Source of the DNA: an uncultured Pseudomonas sp.
Lineage (GTDB): Bacteria > Pseudomonadota > Gammaproteobacteria > Pseudomonadales > Pseudomonadaceae
Reading direction: 5' to 3'
NCBI GenBank assembly: GCA_943912755.1
Contig: CALTWF010000001.1
Location: 1 to 64,000 of the forward strand
Length of the DNA stretch: 64,000 nt
Numbering within the stretch: the stretch's first letter is position 1; each line of letters starts with the position of its first letter. Below, piece after piece: positions 51,374 to 60,051 of this stretch. Made by a program: the position numbers and the translations under genes. The notes below the pieces were generated by a model. It saw nothing but the letters and a program-made list of their open reading frames with translations, searched no databases and had not been told where the DNA came from.

Positions 51374-52747
51374 TTAACACTCGACAAAACTGACGGCCAG
51401 GCCGCCGCGGGAGGTCTCCTTGTAGTTTTCGTGCATGTCGGCGCCGGTATCGCGCATGGTGCGGATCACCCGGTCCAGGGAAATGAAGTGTTCGCCGTCG
51501 CCGCGCAGGGCCATCTGCACGGCATTGATCGCCTTCACTGCGGCGATCGCGTTGCGCTCGATGCACGGCACCTGGACCAGCCCGCCGACCGGGTCGCAGG
51601 TCAGCCCGAGGTTGTGCTCCAGGGCAATTTCGGCGGCGTTTTCCAGTTGCGCCGGGGTGGCCCCGAGCACGTCGGCCAGGCCCGCCGCAGCCATGGCGCA
51701 GGCCGAGCCGACCTCGCCCTGGCAGCCGACCTCGGCGCCGGAAATGGAGGCGTTCTTCTTGCACAGGATGCCCACCGAGGCGGCGGCGAGAAGGAAGTCG
51801 ACGACGTCGTTGTCGCAGGCTTCGGGGTTGAACTTCATGTAGTAATGCAGCACCGCGGGGATGATCCCGGCGGCGCCGTTGGTCGGCGCAGTGACCATGC
51901 GCCCGCCGGCAGCGTTTTCTTCGTTGACCGCCAGGGCGAACAGGTTGACCCACTCCATGGCGCTGAGGGTCGAGCCGATCACGTTGGGCTTGCCCAGTTC
52001 CTGCAGGCTGCGGTGCAGCCTGGCCGCACGGCGCTTGACGTTAAGGCCGCCCGGCAGGATGCCTTCGTTGGCCAGGCCGTTGCTCACGCATTCACGCATC
52101 ACCGCCCAGAGCTGCAGCAGGCCGGCGCGCACCTCGGCTTCCTCGCGCCAGGCCAGTTCGTTGGCCATCATCAGCTGGCTGACGCGCAGGCCATGGCGCT
52201 TGCACAGGGCGAGCATTTCCGCGGCGCTGGAGAATTCGTAGGGCAGCTCGACCTCGCCGGCCAGCGCCCCGCCGCCGATCTGCGCCGCCTCGACGATAAA
52301 GCCGCCGCCCACCGAGTAGTAGGTCTTGTGCAGCAGCGGGCCGTCGGTGCCGAAGGCTTCGAGGGTCATGGCATTGGGGTGGTACGGCAGGCTCTCGTCG
52401 AGCAGCAGCAGGTCGCGCTGGCAGTCGAAGGCAATCGTTTGGCTGCCACCCAGGACAAGCACCCCGGTGGCCTGCAGTTGCTCGATCCGCGGGCCGATGC
52501 ACTGCGGGTCGATGCGGTCCGGCCATTCGCCCATCAGCCCCAGCAGGCAGGCGCGGTCGGTGGCATGGCCGACGCCGGTGGCCGACAGCGAACCATACAG
52601 GCGTACCTCGACCCGGCTCACCGCCGCCAGCAGATCCTGTCCGCGCAGGGCCTCGACGAAGGTCGCCGCCGCGCGCATCGGACCGACGGTATGGGAGCTG
52701 GACGGGCCTATGCCGATTTTGAAAAGGTCGAAAACACTGATAGCCAT
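51374..52747 (-). CDS. sdaA: L-serine ammonia-lyase (iron-sulfur type)
   Basis: A 457-residue single-chain L-serine dehydratase that turns L-serine into pyruvate and ammonia. It begins FDLFKIGIGPSSSHTVGPMR, the family hallmark, and carries the cluster cysteines in GCQGEVGSACAMAAAG and LTCDPVGGLVQVPCIERN. Sixty-four bases separate it from the transporter gene downstream. It is divergent from a LysR gene that probably controls the pair in response to serine or glycine. Confidence 0.92.
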   Translation of the reverse strand: MAISVFDLFKIGIGPSSSHTVGPMRAAATFVEALRGQDLLAAVSRVEVRLYGSLSATGVGHATDRACLLGLMGEWPDRIDPQCIGPRIEQLQATGVLVLGGSQTIAFDCQRDLLLLDESLPYHPNAMTLEAFGTDGPLLHKTYYSVGGGFIVEAAQIGGGALAGEVELPYEFSSAAEMLALCKRHGLRVSQLMMANELAWREEAEVRAGLLQLWAVMRECVSNGLANEGILPGGLNVKRRAARLHRSLQELGKPNVIGSTLSAMEWVNLFALAVNEENAAGGRMVTAPTNGAAGIIPAVLHYYMKFNPEACDNDVVDFLLAAASVGILCKKNASISGAEVGCQGEVGSACAMAAAGLADVLGATPAQLENAAEIALEHNLGLTCDPVGGLVQVPCIERNAIAAVKAINAVQMALRGDGEHFISLDRVIRTMRDTGADMHENYKETSRGGLAVSFVEC

Positions 52748-52893
52748 GCTAATGCCTGCTTGCCCGAACGCGGCGGACCCTTTCGGGGCGCGGGGAAAAA
52801 ATTGAGAGGTGTCGCGAAGTTGGGCGATACTGCCGTCAGATTTTTCCTATGACCAACGAAACTTTCTAACCAAGCCTTTAGCAGGACTAAACG

Positions 52894-53811
52894 ATGCGGC
52901 GACCCATGAACGGCCAGATGTATGTCTGGCTGCACGTCTTTTCCTGTGCGGCACGGCACCTGTCGTTCACCCGCTGCGCCGAGGAACTGCACATTACCCC
53001 CGGGGCGGTCAGCCAGCAGATCCGCCAGCTGGAGGAGCGCCTGGGCTTTCGTTTGTTCCTGCGCCGCGCCCGCGGCGTCGAGCTGAGTGCCGAGGGCCAG
53101 CGCCTGGCCCTGACCGTGCACGAGGCCTACGGCAGCATCGACGCCGAACTGCGTCGCCTGGATGCCGGGGAGATTCGCGGTACGTTGCGCCTGCGCTCGA
53201 TTCCGTCGTTCCTCGCCAAATGGCTGACGCCGCGCTTGCCGCGCCTGCAACAGCGCTTTCCGGATATCCAGCTGCGCCTGGTGGCCGAGGACAGCAACCA
53301 GGCCCTGCACGAAGGGGATTTCGACCTGGCCATCGACCTCAACGACGGCAGTTACCCCGGGATGCACTCGACGCCGCTACTGGACGAAGAAATCTTCCCG
53401 GTCTGCTCCCCCGCCCTGCTCCGCGGCCGCCCGCCACTGCACGGGCCCGGCGACCTGGTGCACTACCCGTTGCTGCACGACATCACCGCCTGGCGCGGCA
53501 GTTCGGAATATGCCGAATGGGAGTTCTACCTCAAGGCGATCGGTGCCGAGGGGCTGGATGTGCGGCGCGGGCACACCTTCAACCGCAACCACCTGACCAT
53601 CGAGGCGGCGATTGCCGGGATCGGCGTGGCGATCGCCCGGCGCACCCTGCTCAACGACGAACTGGAGCGCGGCACCCTGATCGTGCCCTTCGGCGCGCCG
53701 GTGCCGAACCACAAGCGCTATGTCCTGCTGTACAGCGCCGGAACCCTGGCGCACCCGAGTGCGCGGGCGGTGCATGACTGGCTGGTGGAAGAGGCCCGGG
53801 CTTTTGGCTAA
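52894..53811 (+). CDS. LysR-family regulator of the serine genes (DsdC/GcvA-like)
   Basis: A 305-residue LysR protein. The helix-turn-helix is ARHLSFTRCAEELHITPGAV and SQQIRQLEERLGFRLFLRR, of the GcvA/DsdC group that is active on amino-acid genes. The effector domain has the LIVPFGAPVPNHKRYVLLY tail typical of the group. It is divergent from sdaA with a 146-base shared region. An AGGA lies before the ATG at 52894. Serine or a related amino acid is the expected inducer. Confidence 0.85.
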   Translation: MRRPMNGQMYVWLHVFSCAARHLSFTRCAEELHITPGAVSQQIRQLEERLGFRLFLRRARGVELSAEGQRLALTVHEAYGSIDAELRRLDAGEIRGTLRLRSIPSFLAKWLTPRLPRLQQRFPDIQLRLVAEDSNQALHEGDFDLAIDLNDGSYPGMHSTPLLDEEIFPVCSPALLRGRPPLHGPGDLVHYPLLHDITAWRGSSEYAEWEFYLKAIGAEGLDVRRGHTFNRNHLTIEAAIAGIGVAIARRTLLNDELERGTLIVPFGAPVPNHKRYVLLYSAGTLAHPSARAVHDWLVEEARAFG

Positions 53812-53828
53812 CCCGCAGACGGACTCTT

Positions 53829-53940
53829 GTAGGAGCGTGGCTTGCCCGCGAAAGGACCGCGCAGCGGTCCCAAAATTTGTATTGTCGCTGCAAATCTGGG
53901 ACCGCTACGCGGTCCTTTCGCGGGCAAGCCACGCTCCTAC
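53829..53940. repeat. REP pair with 43-base arms, GTAGGAGCGTGGCTTGCCCGCG type
   Basis: Arms 53829-53871 and 53898-53940 are inverted copies with one mismatch in 43, with GGACCGC..GCGGTCC at the inner end. This is the most perfect pair in the window. It could also act as a strong terminator for the LysR gene. The following 120 bases before the haem oxygenase hold a promoter region with no clear Fur box. Confidence 0.85.
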
Positions 53941-54060
53941 CTTGGGTAGCGACCGCCTTCGGCAAAATAATTCCAGAGTCCCGGGGTGAGGTTTTTTTAC
54001 TGTCGCGCGTCATCTTGCACGTCTAGTTACAAGGCCCGTCCCAAACGCAAGGAATTCCCA

Positions 54061-54669
54061 ATGACAGCCAACACCGAACGCGCCAGCCTGCGCTCGCAGC
54101 GCCTGAACCAGATCACCCACGCGCCGCACACCGAGCTGGACGCGCTGGTCAAGTCCCACGCGCCGTTTGAAACCCGTGAAAACTTCGCCCGCTTCGTCGT
54201 CGCCCAGTACCTGTTCCAGAACGAACTCAAGGCGCTGTACACCGATCCGCGCCTGATCGCCATCGTTCCCGACCTGGCCGCGCGTTGCCGCGCCGAACAG
54301 GCCCGCCTCGACCTGGCCGACCTGGACACCGAAGTACCCGCCGACTACCCGGGCGCCGTGCAGGCAACCAGCATCGGCCAGGCCATGGGCTGGATCTTCG
54401 TGTCCGAAGGCTCCAAGCTCGGCGCCGCCTTCCTGATCAAGCGCGCCGTGGCCCTTGAGCTGAACGAAAACTTCGGCGCCCGCCACCTCGGCGAACCCGC
54501 CGGCGGCCGCGCCGAAGGCTGGAAGCAGTTCACCCGCATCCTCGACGGCCTGGAACTCAGCGCCGAGGAAGAAGCCGCCGCAGAACAGGGCGCGGTCGCC
54601 GCCTTCGAGCGTTTCACCGAGCTGCTCAAGCACGCCTACGCCACTGCGCCTAAAGCCGAACTGGCCTGA
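54061..54669 (+). CDS. Biliverdin-producing haem oxygenase
   Basis: A 202-residue all-helical haem oxygenase. The proximal-ligand region is near the start (TERASLRSQRLNQITH followed by APHTELDALV), and the distal helix is WIFVSEGSKLGAAFLIKRAV, the family hallmark. It opens haem to biliverdin, iron and CO, serving iron retrieval or phytochrome chromophore supply. The ATG at 54061 with AAGGAA upstream is preferred over the longer open frame. A YbaN-type gene follows by 60 bases, an association seen elsewhere. No receptor or sigma factor is next to it. Confidence 0.87.
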   Translation: MTANTERASLRSQRLNQITHAPHTELDALVKSHAPFETRENFARFVVAQYLFQNELKALYTDPRLIAIVPDLAARCRAEQARLDLADLDTEVPADYPGAVQATSIGQAMGWIFVSEGSKLGAAFLIKRAVALELNENFGARHLGEPAGGRAEGWKQFTRILDGLELSAEEEAAAEQGAVAAFERFTELLKHAYATAPKAELA

Positions 54670-54728
54670 TCGCGCTCCGGCCGTCATCATGGCGGCCGGA
54701 TTTTCCCGTGCAGTCGAATTCTCCCTCC

Positions 54729-55142
54729 ATGACCCGACCCTCTTCCTCGAAGCTTTCCCGTGTGCTCTACGGCCTGCTGGCCTATGTGAGCCTGGGCATC
54801 GGCCTGGTGGCGATCGTCGTGCCCGGCCTGCCCACCACCGAATTCATCCTGCTCGCTGCCTGGGCCGCGACGCGCAGCTCGCCACGGCTCAGCGCCTGGC
54901 TGGAAAACCATCGCCTGTTCGGCCCGATCCTGCACAACTGGCGCAATGGCAAGGTGATCCAGCGCCGGGCCAAGGTCAGCGCCACCGTCAGCATGCTGCT
55001 GTGCGCCACGCTGATGCTGGTGTTCCTCGAACACCGCTGGCCGGTCTGGCTGGCGATCGGCGGCATGACCCTGGGCAACCTGTGGATCTGGTCGCGCCCG
55101 GAAGCCCTGCCCCAGGCCAGCGCCAAACCTTCCGGCATTTGA
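54729..55142 (+). CDS. YbaN-family (DUF454) small inner-membrane protein
   Basis: A 137-residue membrane protein with three to four helices. It has the DUF454 pattern of a glycine-rich helix (LAYVSLGIGLVAIVVPGLPT) followed by TEFILLAAWAATRSSPRL and NHRLFGPILHNWRNG. Family members are often near haem oxygenase or iron genes, with unknown function. The ATG at 54729 is preferred; GTG at 54708 is possible. Presumably co-transcribed with haem oxygenase. Confidence 0.8.
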   Translation: MTRPSSSKLSRVLYGLLAYVSLGIGLVAIVVPGLPTTEFILLAAWAATRSSPRLSAWLENHRLFGPILHNWRNGKVIQRRAKVSATVSMLLCATLMLVFLEHRWPVWLAIGGMTLGNLWIWSRPEALPQASAKPSGI

Positions 55143-55196
55143 CCTGCGCGCGCGGAGTGACTTCACTTGTGTCCTTCAGCCCCCAGGAGGACAACG

Positions 55197-56555
55197 ATGC
55201 TGAACATGCTCTCTGCCATCGCCCATGACCTCGACCTCGCCCGCCCGCTGGACGGCGCCGTGCGCTTCACCACCCCGGGCAGCCTGCCCTCGGCCTTCGC
55301 CGTTACCGAGATGGCCGGGGTCAGCATCGCCGCCGCCGGCCTGGCGGTGGCCGCCCTGATCGAACAACAGGCCGGCGAATGCCACCAGGTCCTGGTCGAC
55401 CGCCGCCTTGCCGCCCTGTGGTTCGCCTCCAGCCTGCGTCCCCAGGGCTGGCAGGCACCGCCGCTGTGGGACGCGATCGCCGGCGACTACCAGGCCGGCG
55501 ACGGCTGGATCCGCCTGCATACCAATGCCCCGCACCACCGGCTGATCGCCGAGGCCGTGCTCGGCCCCGCCAGTGATCGCGAGAGCATGGCCCGGCGGGT
55601 GCTCGGCTGGTCGGCCGGCGAACTGGAGCAGGCCATCGTCGAGCGCGGCGGCTGCGCGGCGCAGATGCTCAGCTGGCAGCAGTGGTCGGACCATCCCCAG
55701 GGCCGTGCGGTGAACGACGAATCCCTGATCCGCCGCCAGCCATTCGACGCTTGCGGCTCGCGCATCTGGTCGGGCAACCCGGAGCGGCCACTGGCCGGGG
55801 TGCGGGTGCTGGACCTGACGCGCATCCTCGCCGGCCCCATCGCCACCCGCCTGCTCGCCGGCTTCGGCGCCGAGGTGCTGCGCATCGACCCGCCGGACTG
55901 GGAAGAACCCGGTGTGGTGCCGGAAGTCACCCTGGGCAAGCGCTGCGCCCGCCTGGACCTGCACGATGCCGACGACCGCAAGGTCTTCGAACGCCTGCTG
56001 GCCCAGGCCGACATCCTCGTCCACGGCTACCGCGCCGATGCCCTGGAACGCCTGGACTACGGTGACGCGCAACGGCGCCTGCTGAATCCGGCGCTGGTGG
56101 ACATCAGCCTGAATGCCTACGGCTGGACCGGGCCCTGGCGGCTGCGCCGGGGCTTCGACAGCCTGGTGCAGATGAGCACCGGCATCGCCCATGCCGGCAT
56201 GCGCTGGCAGCAGGCCAGCCGGCCGGTACCGCTGCCGGTGCAGGCGCTGGACCATGCCACCGGCTACCTCATGGCAGCGGCGGCGATCCGCGGGCTGGCC
56301 GAACGCCTGGCCAGCGGCCAGGGCAGCAGCGCCCGCCTGTCGCTGGCGCGCACGGCCAGGTGGCTGGAGGAACAGGGCACCATGCCCGAGGACCTGCCGC
56401 TGGCAGCGGAAACCGTGGCGGACCTGGGCTTGTGGCGCGAGCAGACACCCTGGGGCCCGGCGCAGCGCCTCAAGCCACCGCTGCAAGTGGTGGGAGCGCC
56501 ACTGCACTGGGAGCGGGGGGCTTCGGAGTTGGGGTCGGCCGAGGCTTGCTGGTAG
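55197..56555 (+). CDS. Class III CoA-transferase (CaiB/BaiF family)
   Basis: A 452-residue protein of the interlocked-dimer CoA-transferase fold. The family DLTRILAGPIATRLLAGFGA segment is central and the catalytic Asp is in RGFDSLVQMSTGIAHAG; SLNAYGWTGPWRLRRG precedes it. It transfers CoA between acyl-CoA and an acid. The N-terminal 200 residues are an atypical half-domain, while most relatives start at the ..RVLDLT segment. A strong AGGAGG precedes the ATG. The substrate is unknown and the neighbours give no clue. Confidence 0.82.
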   Translation: MLNMLSAIAHDLDLARPLDGAVRFTTPGSLPSAFAVTEMAGVSIAAAGLAVAALIEQQAGECHQVLVDRRLAALWFASSLRPQGWQAPPLWDAIAGDYQAGDGWIRLHTNAPHHRLIAEAVLGPASDRESMARRVLGWSAGELEQAIVERGGCAAQMLSWQQWSDHPQGRAVNDESLIRRQPFDACGSRIWSGNPERPLAGVRVLDLTRILAGPIATRLLAGFGAEVLRIDPPDWEEPGVVPEVTLGKRCARLDLHDADDRKVFERLLAQADILVHGYRADALERLDYGDAQRRLLNPALVDISLNAYGWTGPWRLRRGFDSLVQMSTGIAHAGMRWQQASRPVPLPVQALDHATGYLMAAAAIRGLAERLASGQGSSARLSLARTARWLEEQGTMPEDLPLAAETVADLGLWREQTPWGPAQRLKPPLQVVGAPLHWERGASELGSAEACW

Positions 56556-56563
56556 GTAGTGCG

Positions 56564-56596
56564 GGCCTCATCGCTGGCAATGCCAGCGATGAGGCC
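56564..56596. terminator. 16-bp palindromic hairpin between convergent genes
   Basis: GGCCTCATCGCTGGCA and TGCCAGCGATGAGGCC form a perfect stem around one base (effectively 14-15 bp with a small loop). It lies between the convergent CoA-transferase and sulfatase genes and may act on both transcripts; it also belongs to the CATCGCTGGC-type REP family. No U-run. Confidence 0.55.
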
Positions 56597-56609
56597 GGAG
56601 AGAACACCC

Positions 56610-58301
56610 TCACTCCCGACTCCCCACCACCGCCTCCACCGGCACCACCACCTGCCCCAGGTCGATCCGCTTGAACACCGGGCTCGCCCCCAGCCGGGCA
56701 TTGAACCGGGTGTTGAAACTGAATTCGTCCTCGGTCGCCACGCTCAGCGGCCGCCCGTACAGCGCCTGTATCCCGGCCGGGTCGTAGCCGAGCAACTGCA
56801 GCAAGGTCGGGAACAGGTTGTAGTGACTGGAGCGGTCACGGTTCTGCTCTAGGTGCGCGGCCCAGTCCGGCGCCTTGACGCCCTCGCCCTGGATCACCAC
56901 CAGCGGCACCAGTCCCTCCTCCATCACCGGATCGCTGTCGCAGTGGGTGTTCAACCCGGGATTGCCGCGCTCGTGCAGGTCCTGGCCATGGTCGGAGGTG
57001 TAGATCAGCACCGCCTGGCTCAGATCGGCCTGGGCCAGCAGGCGCTTGAAGAACTCGCCGACATTCCACGCCAGGGTGTTGCGGTAGGCATTGCGGTACA
57101 GCACCCAGTCCTGCGCGCTGCCGGAAAAACCGTCGCGGCTGCCGGTGTCGGTGACCTCGGCGTACTGCCCGCGAGGCAAGGCCGGGCGCCAGAGCATGAA
57201 ATTGTCCGGGTATTTGTCGTGCACCGGGAAATGCGCGCCGACCTTGTTCACCAGGATCAACTGCGGGCGGCCATCGCCAAGCAGTTCCACCAGCTTCGCC
57301 TCCACCGCCATGTCGCGCTGCTGCACCGGGGTGTCGTCGAACTGGATGAAGCGGTCGATATCGCGTTTTTCCGTGTCGGTCATCAGGTTCTGCAGATGGC
57401 CGCCGGTGCGCTGGGCGTCGATATACACCGTTTCCATCCCGGCCTGGTGGGCGTACTGCCAGATCGACGGCTGGGTCGAGTTGATCCGCAGGTAGTCGGC
57501 GCGAGTCCCGCCGTAGCGCAAGGTGACGTTGGTGTCGGCGCTGCAATTGGCGATGGACGCGGCATAGCCGAAGTTGAAGATCTTCAGCCCCGGCTGCTGC
57601 CGGGTCAGCGGCGTGGCCACGCCCTGGGCGGTGTTGAGGTCGAGGTAGTTGCCAGACACGCTTTCGTCGATCAGCAGCACGATGTCCCGGGCCATGGCCG
57701 GGCCGCTACGGGCCAGGGTCACCGGCTGGCGCACGCCGACATGGTCGTGCAGGGCCTCGTAGCCCAGCAGGTTGAGGTAGGCCAGCGGCGTGTACATCAC
57801 CGGCAGGCCACGGGCGCCCTCGCCGGCGCGGAGGAACAGGATCGCGGTCAGCAGCGCCAGGCCCAGCAGCGGCGCGGCCCAGGGCAGGATCCGCGGCAGC
57901 CGCGGCCAGGCCCCGGGGCGCAGGCCGATGCCGAACAGCAGCAACAGGCCCCGGGCCAGCGCCAGGACAATGGCGTCGTGGTACTGGACCAGCGCCTCCT
58001 GGATGAATCCGCCGGAATAGACCATCGAGATGAAGGCGCTGTAGGTCAGGTAGCTGGCGGTGATCCGCGTATAGGCATCGAAAAACACCCCACTGGCGAA
58101 GAACACCAGGGCCAGCAGCCAGCGCAGGCTGCCCTGGCGGATCTGCGCCGCCAACCACAAGCCCAGCGCCAGCACCAGGAATACCCCCGCGTACAACACC
58201 AGCGCCGGGCTCATGGCCAGGGCCTGCATGCGCTCGGCCAGCGCGTCATGGAAACAGCCCAGGTAGCCGAGCAACAGCAAGCCCTTGAAGTATGCGCGCA
58301 T
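56610..58301 (-). CDS. Sulfatase-fold inner-membrane transferase/phosphoethanolamine-transferase-like
   Basis: A 563-residue protein with about five N-terminal helices (residues 1-190) and a periplasmic alkaline-phosphatase-fold domain. The motif DIVLLIDESVSGNYLDLN holds the metal ligands and a Ser where the classical group has the nucleophile Thr; NKVGAHFPVHDKYPDNF, YTSDHGQDLHE and CDSDPVMEEG are further family segments with the metal-binding Asp-His. It resembles EptA/LtaS-type enzymes that move phosphoethanolamine or phosphoglycerol onto envelope glycans. The ATG at 58301 opens the first helix. It is divergent from the exopolysaccharide genes, so a role in decorating envelope glycans is possible. 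Confidence 0.75.
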   Translation of the reverse strand: MRAYFKGLLLLGYLGCFHDALAERMQALAMSPALVLYAGVFLVLALGLWLAAQIRQGSLRWLLALVFFASGVFFDAYTRITASYLTYSAFISMVYSGGFIQEALVQYHDAIVLALARGLLLLFGIGLRPGAWPRLPRILPWAAPLLGLALLTAILFLRAGEGARGLPVMYTPLAYLNLLGYEALHDHVGVRQPVTLARSGPAMARDIVLLIDESVSGNYLDLNTAQGVATPLTRQQPGLKIFNFGYAASIANCSADTNVTLRYGGTRADYLRINSTQPSIWQYAHQAGMETVYIDAQRTGGHLQNLMTDTEKRDIDRFIQFDDTPVQQRDMAVEAKLVELLGDGRPQLILVNKVGAHFPVHDKYPDNFMLWRPALPRGQYAEVTDTGSRDGFSGSAQDWVLYRNAYRNTLAWNVGEFFKRLLAQADLSQAVLIYTSDHGQDLHERGNPGLNTHCDSDPVMEEGLVPLVVIQGEGVKAPDWAAHLEQNRDRSSHYNLFPTLLQLLGYDPAGIQALYGRPLSVATEDEFSFNTRFNARLGASPVFKRIDLGQVVVPVEAVVGSRE

Positions 58302-58617
58302 GGAATGATTCCGCCGTTCGCCGATGGGGGATGTTCGAAAGGTAGCCAGCTTGCGAACGCCTTTCCAGCTATCGACTGCCAATTTAATGGCGAATTTCTG
58401 GCGTCGGGAATTAGGGCTTAACACTAAAGAAATGGCCCTCGACCAATTGCGAACAAATCTCCACAAGCCTTTAACCACGCGGCTTTCGACCGTTCATCGC
58501 GAAATCGCTCGGCGATTTCCCAGCACCTTTTCCCGCTAAGGTGCGGATTGGCAAAGGGTTGATGGCAAAACGCTCCATGCATCAGGCCACGTAAGTTGAG
58601 TGAAACATGCCATTCCA

Positions 58618-58647
58618 TTGACACTTTTTCCTCAGCCTGCGCTATAC
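58618..58647 (+). promoter_or_regulatory. Sigma70-like promoter for the exopolysaccharide operon
   Basis: TTGACA at 58618-58623 is followed after 18 bases by CTATAC at 58642-58647, about 50 bases before the ugd ATG. The -35 is perfect, the -10 partial. The rest of the 397-base divergent region from 58302 holds no gene; a GAAATCGC/GCGATTTC hairpin lies at about 58500-58519. Confidence 0.5.
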
Positions 58648-58698
58648 CGAAAACACATCGCTGTTACACCCCCATTACGCCATGCGAGGCATCCCGGA

Positions 58699-60051
58699 AT
58701 GGACGTGAGTGTTTTCGGTACGGGTTACGTAGGACTGGTCCAGGCAGCTGCCCTGGCCGATGTCGGCCACCGGGTGCTGTGCGTGGATGTCGACACGCAC
58801 AAGATCAGCCAGCTGCGCCAGGGCGTGCCGCCGATCCATGAGCCGGGGCTGTCGAGCATGCTCGAGGACAACATCCGCGACGGCCGCCTGCTGTTCAGCA
58901 CCCAGGCCAGCGACGCGGTGAGCCACGGCGAGCTGATCTTCATCGCCGTGGGCACCCCGCCCGACGAAGACGGCTCCGCCGACCTGTCCCATGTGCTGGG
59001 CGTGACCCGGCAGATCACCGCGCTGATGGACAGCGACCGCACCCTCATCATCAAGTCCACGGTGCCGGTGGGCACCGCCGACCAGGTCGCGCAACTGGCC
59101 CGGGCCGAGCTCGACCAGCTGGGCAAGCTGACCCTCAAGGTCCGCGTGGTGTCCAACCCGGAATTCCTCAAGGAAGGCAGCGCCCTCGCCGACTGCCTGC
59201 GCCCGGACCGGATCATCATCGGCACCGGCGATGCCCGCGCCCAGGACCAGCTCACCGAGCTCTACGCGCCCTTCTGCCGCAACCATGAAAAGCTCATGTT
59301 CATGGACAACCGCAGTGCCGAGCTGACCAAGTACGCGGCCAATGCCATGCTCGCCACGCGCATCAGCTTCATGAACGAGCTGGCCAATCTCACCGAGCGC
59401 CTCGGCGCCGACATCGAGTCGGTGCGCAAGGGCATCGGCTCCGATCCGCGCATCGGCTATCACTTCATCTACCCCGGCTGCGGCTTCGGCGGTTCGTGCT
59501 TTCCCAAGGACCTGCGCGCCCTGCTGCACACCGCCGAGCACAGCGGCATGCCGCTGCGCCTGCTGCAAAGCGTCAGCGAGGTCAACGACAGCCAGCGGCA
59601 GATCCTCTTCGCCAAGCTGCGCCAGCATTTTCCCGGCAGCCTGGCGGGCAAATCGGTGGCGCTGTGGGGCCTGGCCTTCAAGCCCAACACCGACGACATG
59701 CGCGAGGCGCCCAGCCGCTACCTGATGGAAGCGCTGTGGGCCGAGGGCGCCACCGTGCATGCCTTCGATCCGGAAGCCATGGCCGAGTGCCGGCGCATCT
59801 ACGGCTACCGCAAGGACCTGCAACTCTGCGCCACCCGCGACGACACCCTGGAAGACGCCGACGCCCTGGTGATCTGCACCGAGTGGAAGAACTTTCGCGT
59901 GGTGGACTTCGCCCTGCTGGCGAAGAAGCTGCGCCAGCGCCTGATCATCGACGGCCGCAACCTGTACAACCCGGACCAGGTCGCCACCTTCGGCCTGGAC
60001 TACTGCGGCATCGGCCTGCGCCATGTCGTGCCCGAGGTACCGGCGCCATGA
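58699..60051 (+). CDS. ugd: UDP-glucose 6-dehydrogenase
   Basis: A 450-residue enzyme that oxidises UDP-glucose to UDP-glucuronate with two NAD+. The Rossmann motif is VSVFGTGYVGLVQAAALADV, the hinge region holds SNPEFLKEGSALADC, and the catalytic Cys lies in GFGGSCFPKDLRAL; the C-terminal domain has WGLAFKPNTDDMREAPS. The ATG at 58699 gives the usual family start, although the frame is open upstream. It is first in the exopolysaccharide operon and supplies the acidic sugar nucleotide used by the epimerase that follows with an ATGA overlap. Confidence 0.92.
   Translation: MDVSVFGTGYVGLVQAAALADVGHRVLCVDVDTHKISQLRQGVPPIHEPGLSSMLEDNIRDGRLLFSTQASDAVSHGELIFIAVGTPPDEDGSADLSHVLGVTRQITALMDSDRTLIIKSTVPVGTADQVAQLARAELDQLGKLTLKVRVVSNPEFLKEGSALADCLRPDRIIIGTGDARAQDQLTELYAPFCRNHEKLMFMDNRSAELTKYAANAMLATRISFMNELANLTERLGADIESVRKGIGSDPRIGYHFIYPGCGFGGSCFPKDLRALLHTAEHSGMPLRLLQSVSEVNDSQRQILFAKLRQHFPGSLAGKSVALWGLAFKPNTDDMREAPSRYLMEALWAEGATVHAFDPEAMAECRRIYGYRKDLQLCATRDDTLEDADALVICTEWKNFRVVDFALLAKKLRQRLIIDGRNLYNPDQVATFGLDYCGIGLRHVVPEVPAP

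Noticed and set aside
53941..54060. Fur box before the haem oxygenase gene
   Set aside because: No GATAATGATTATC-like pattern can be seen; iron control cannot be claimed.
57706..58158. Extra frames in the sulfatase gene region
   Set aside because: Antisense or off-frame shadows with Arg/Pro-rich composition and no recognisable domain.
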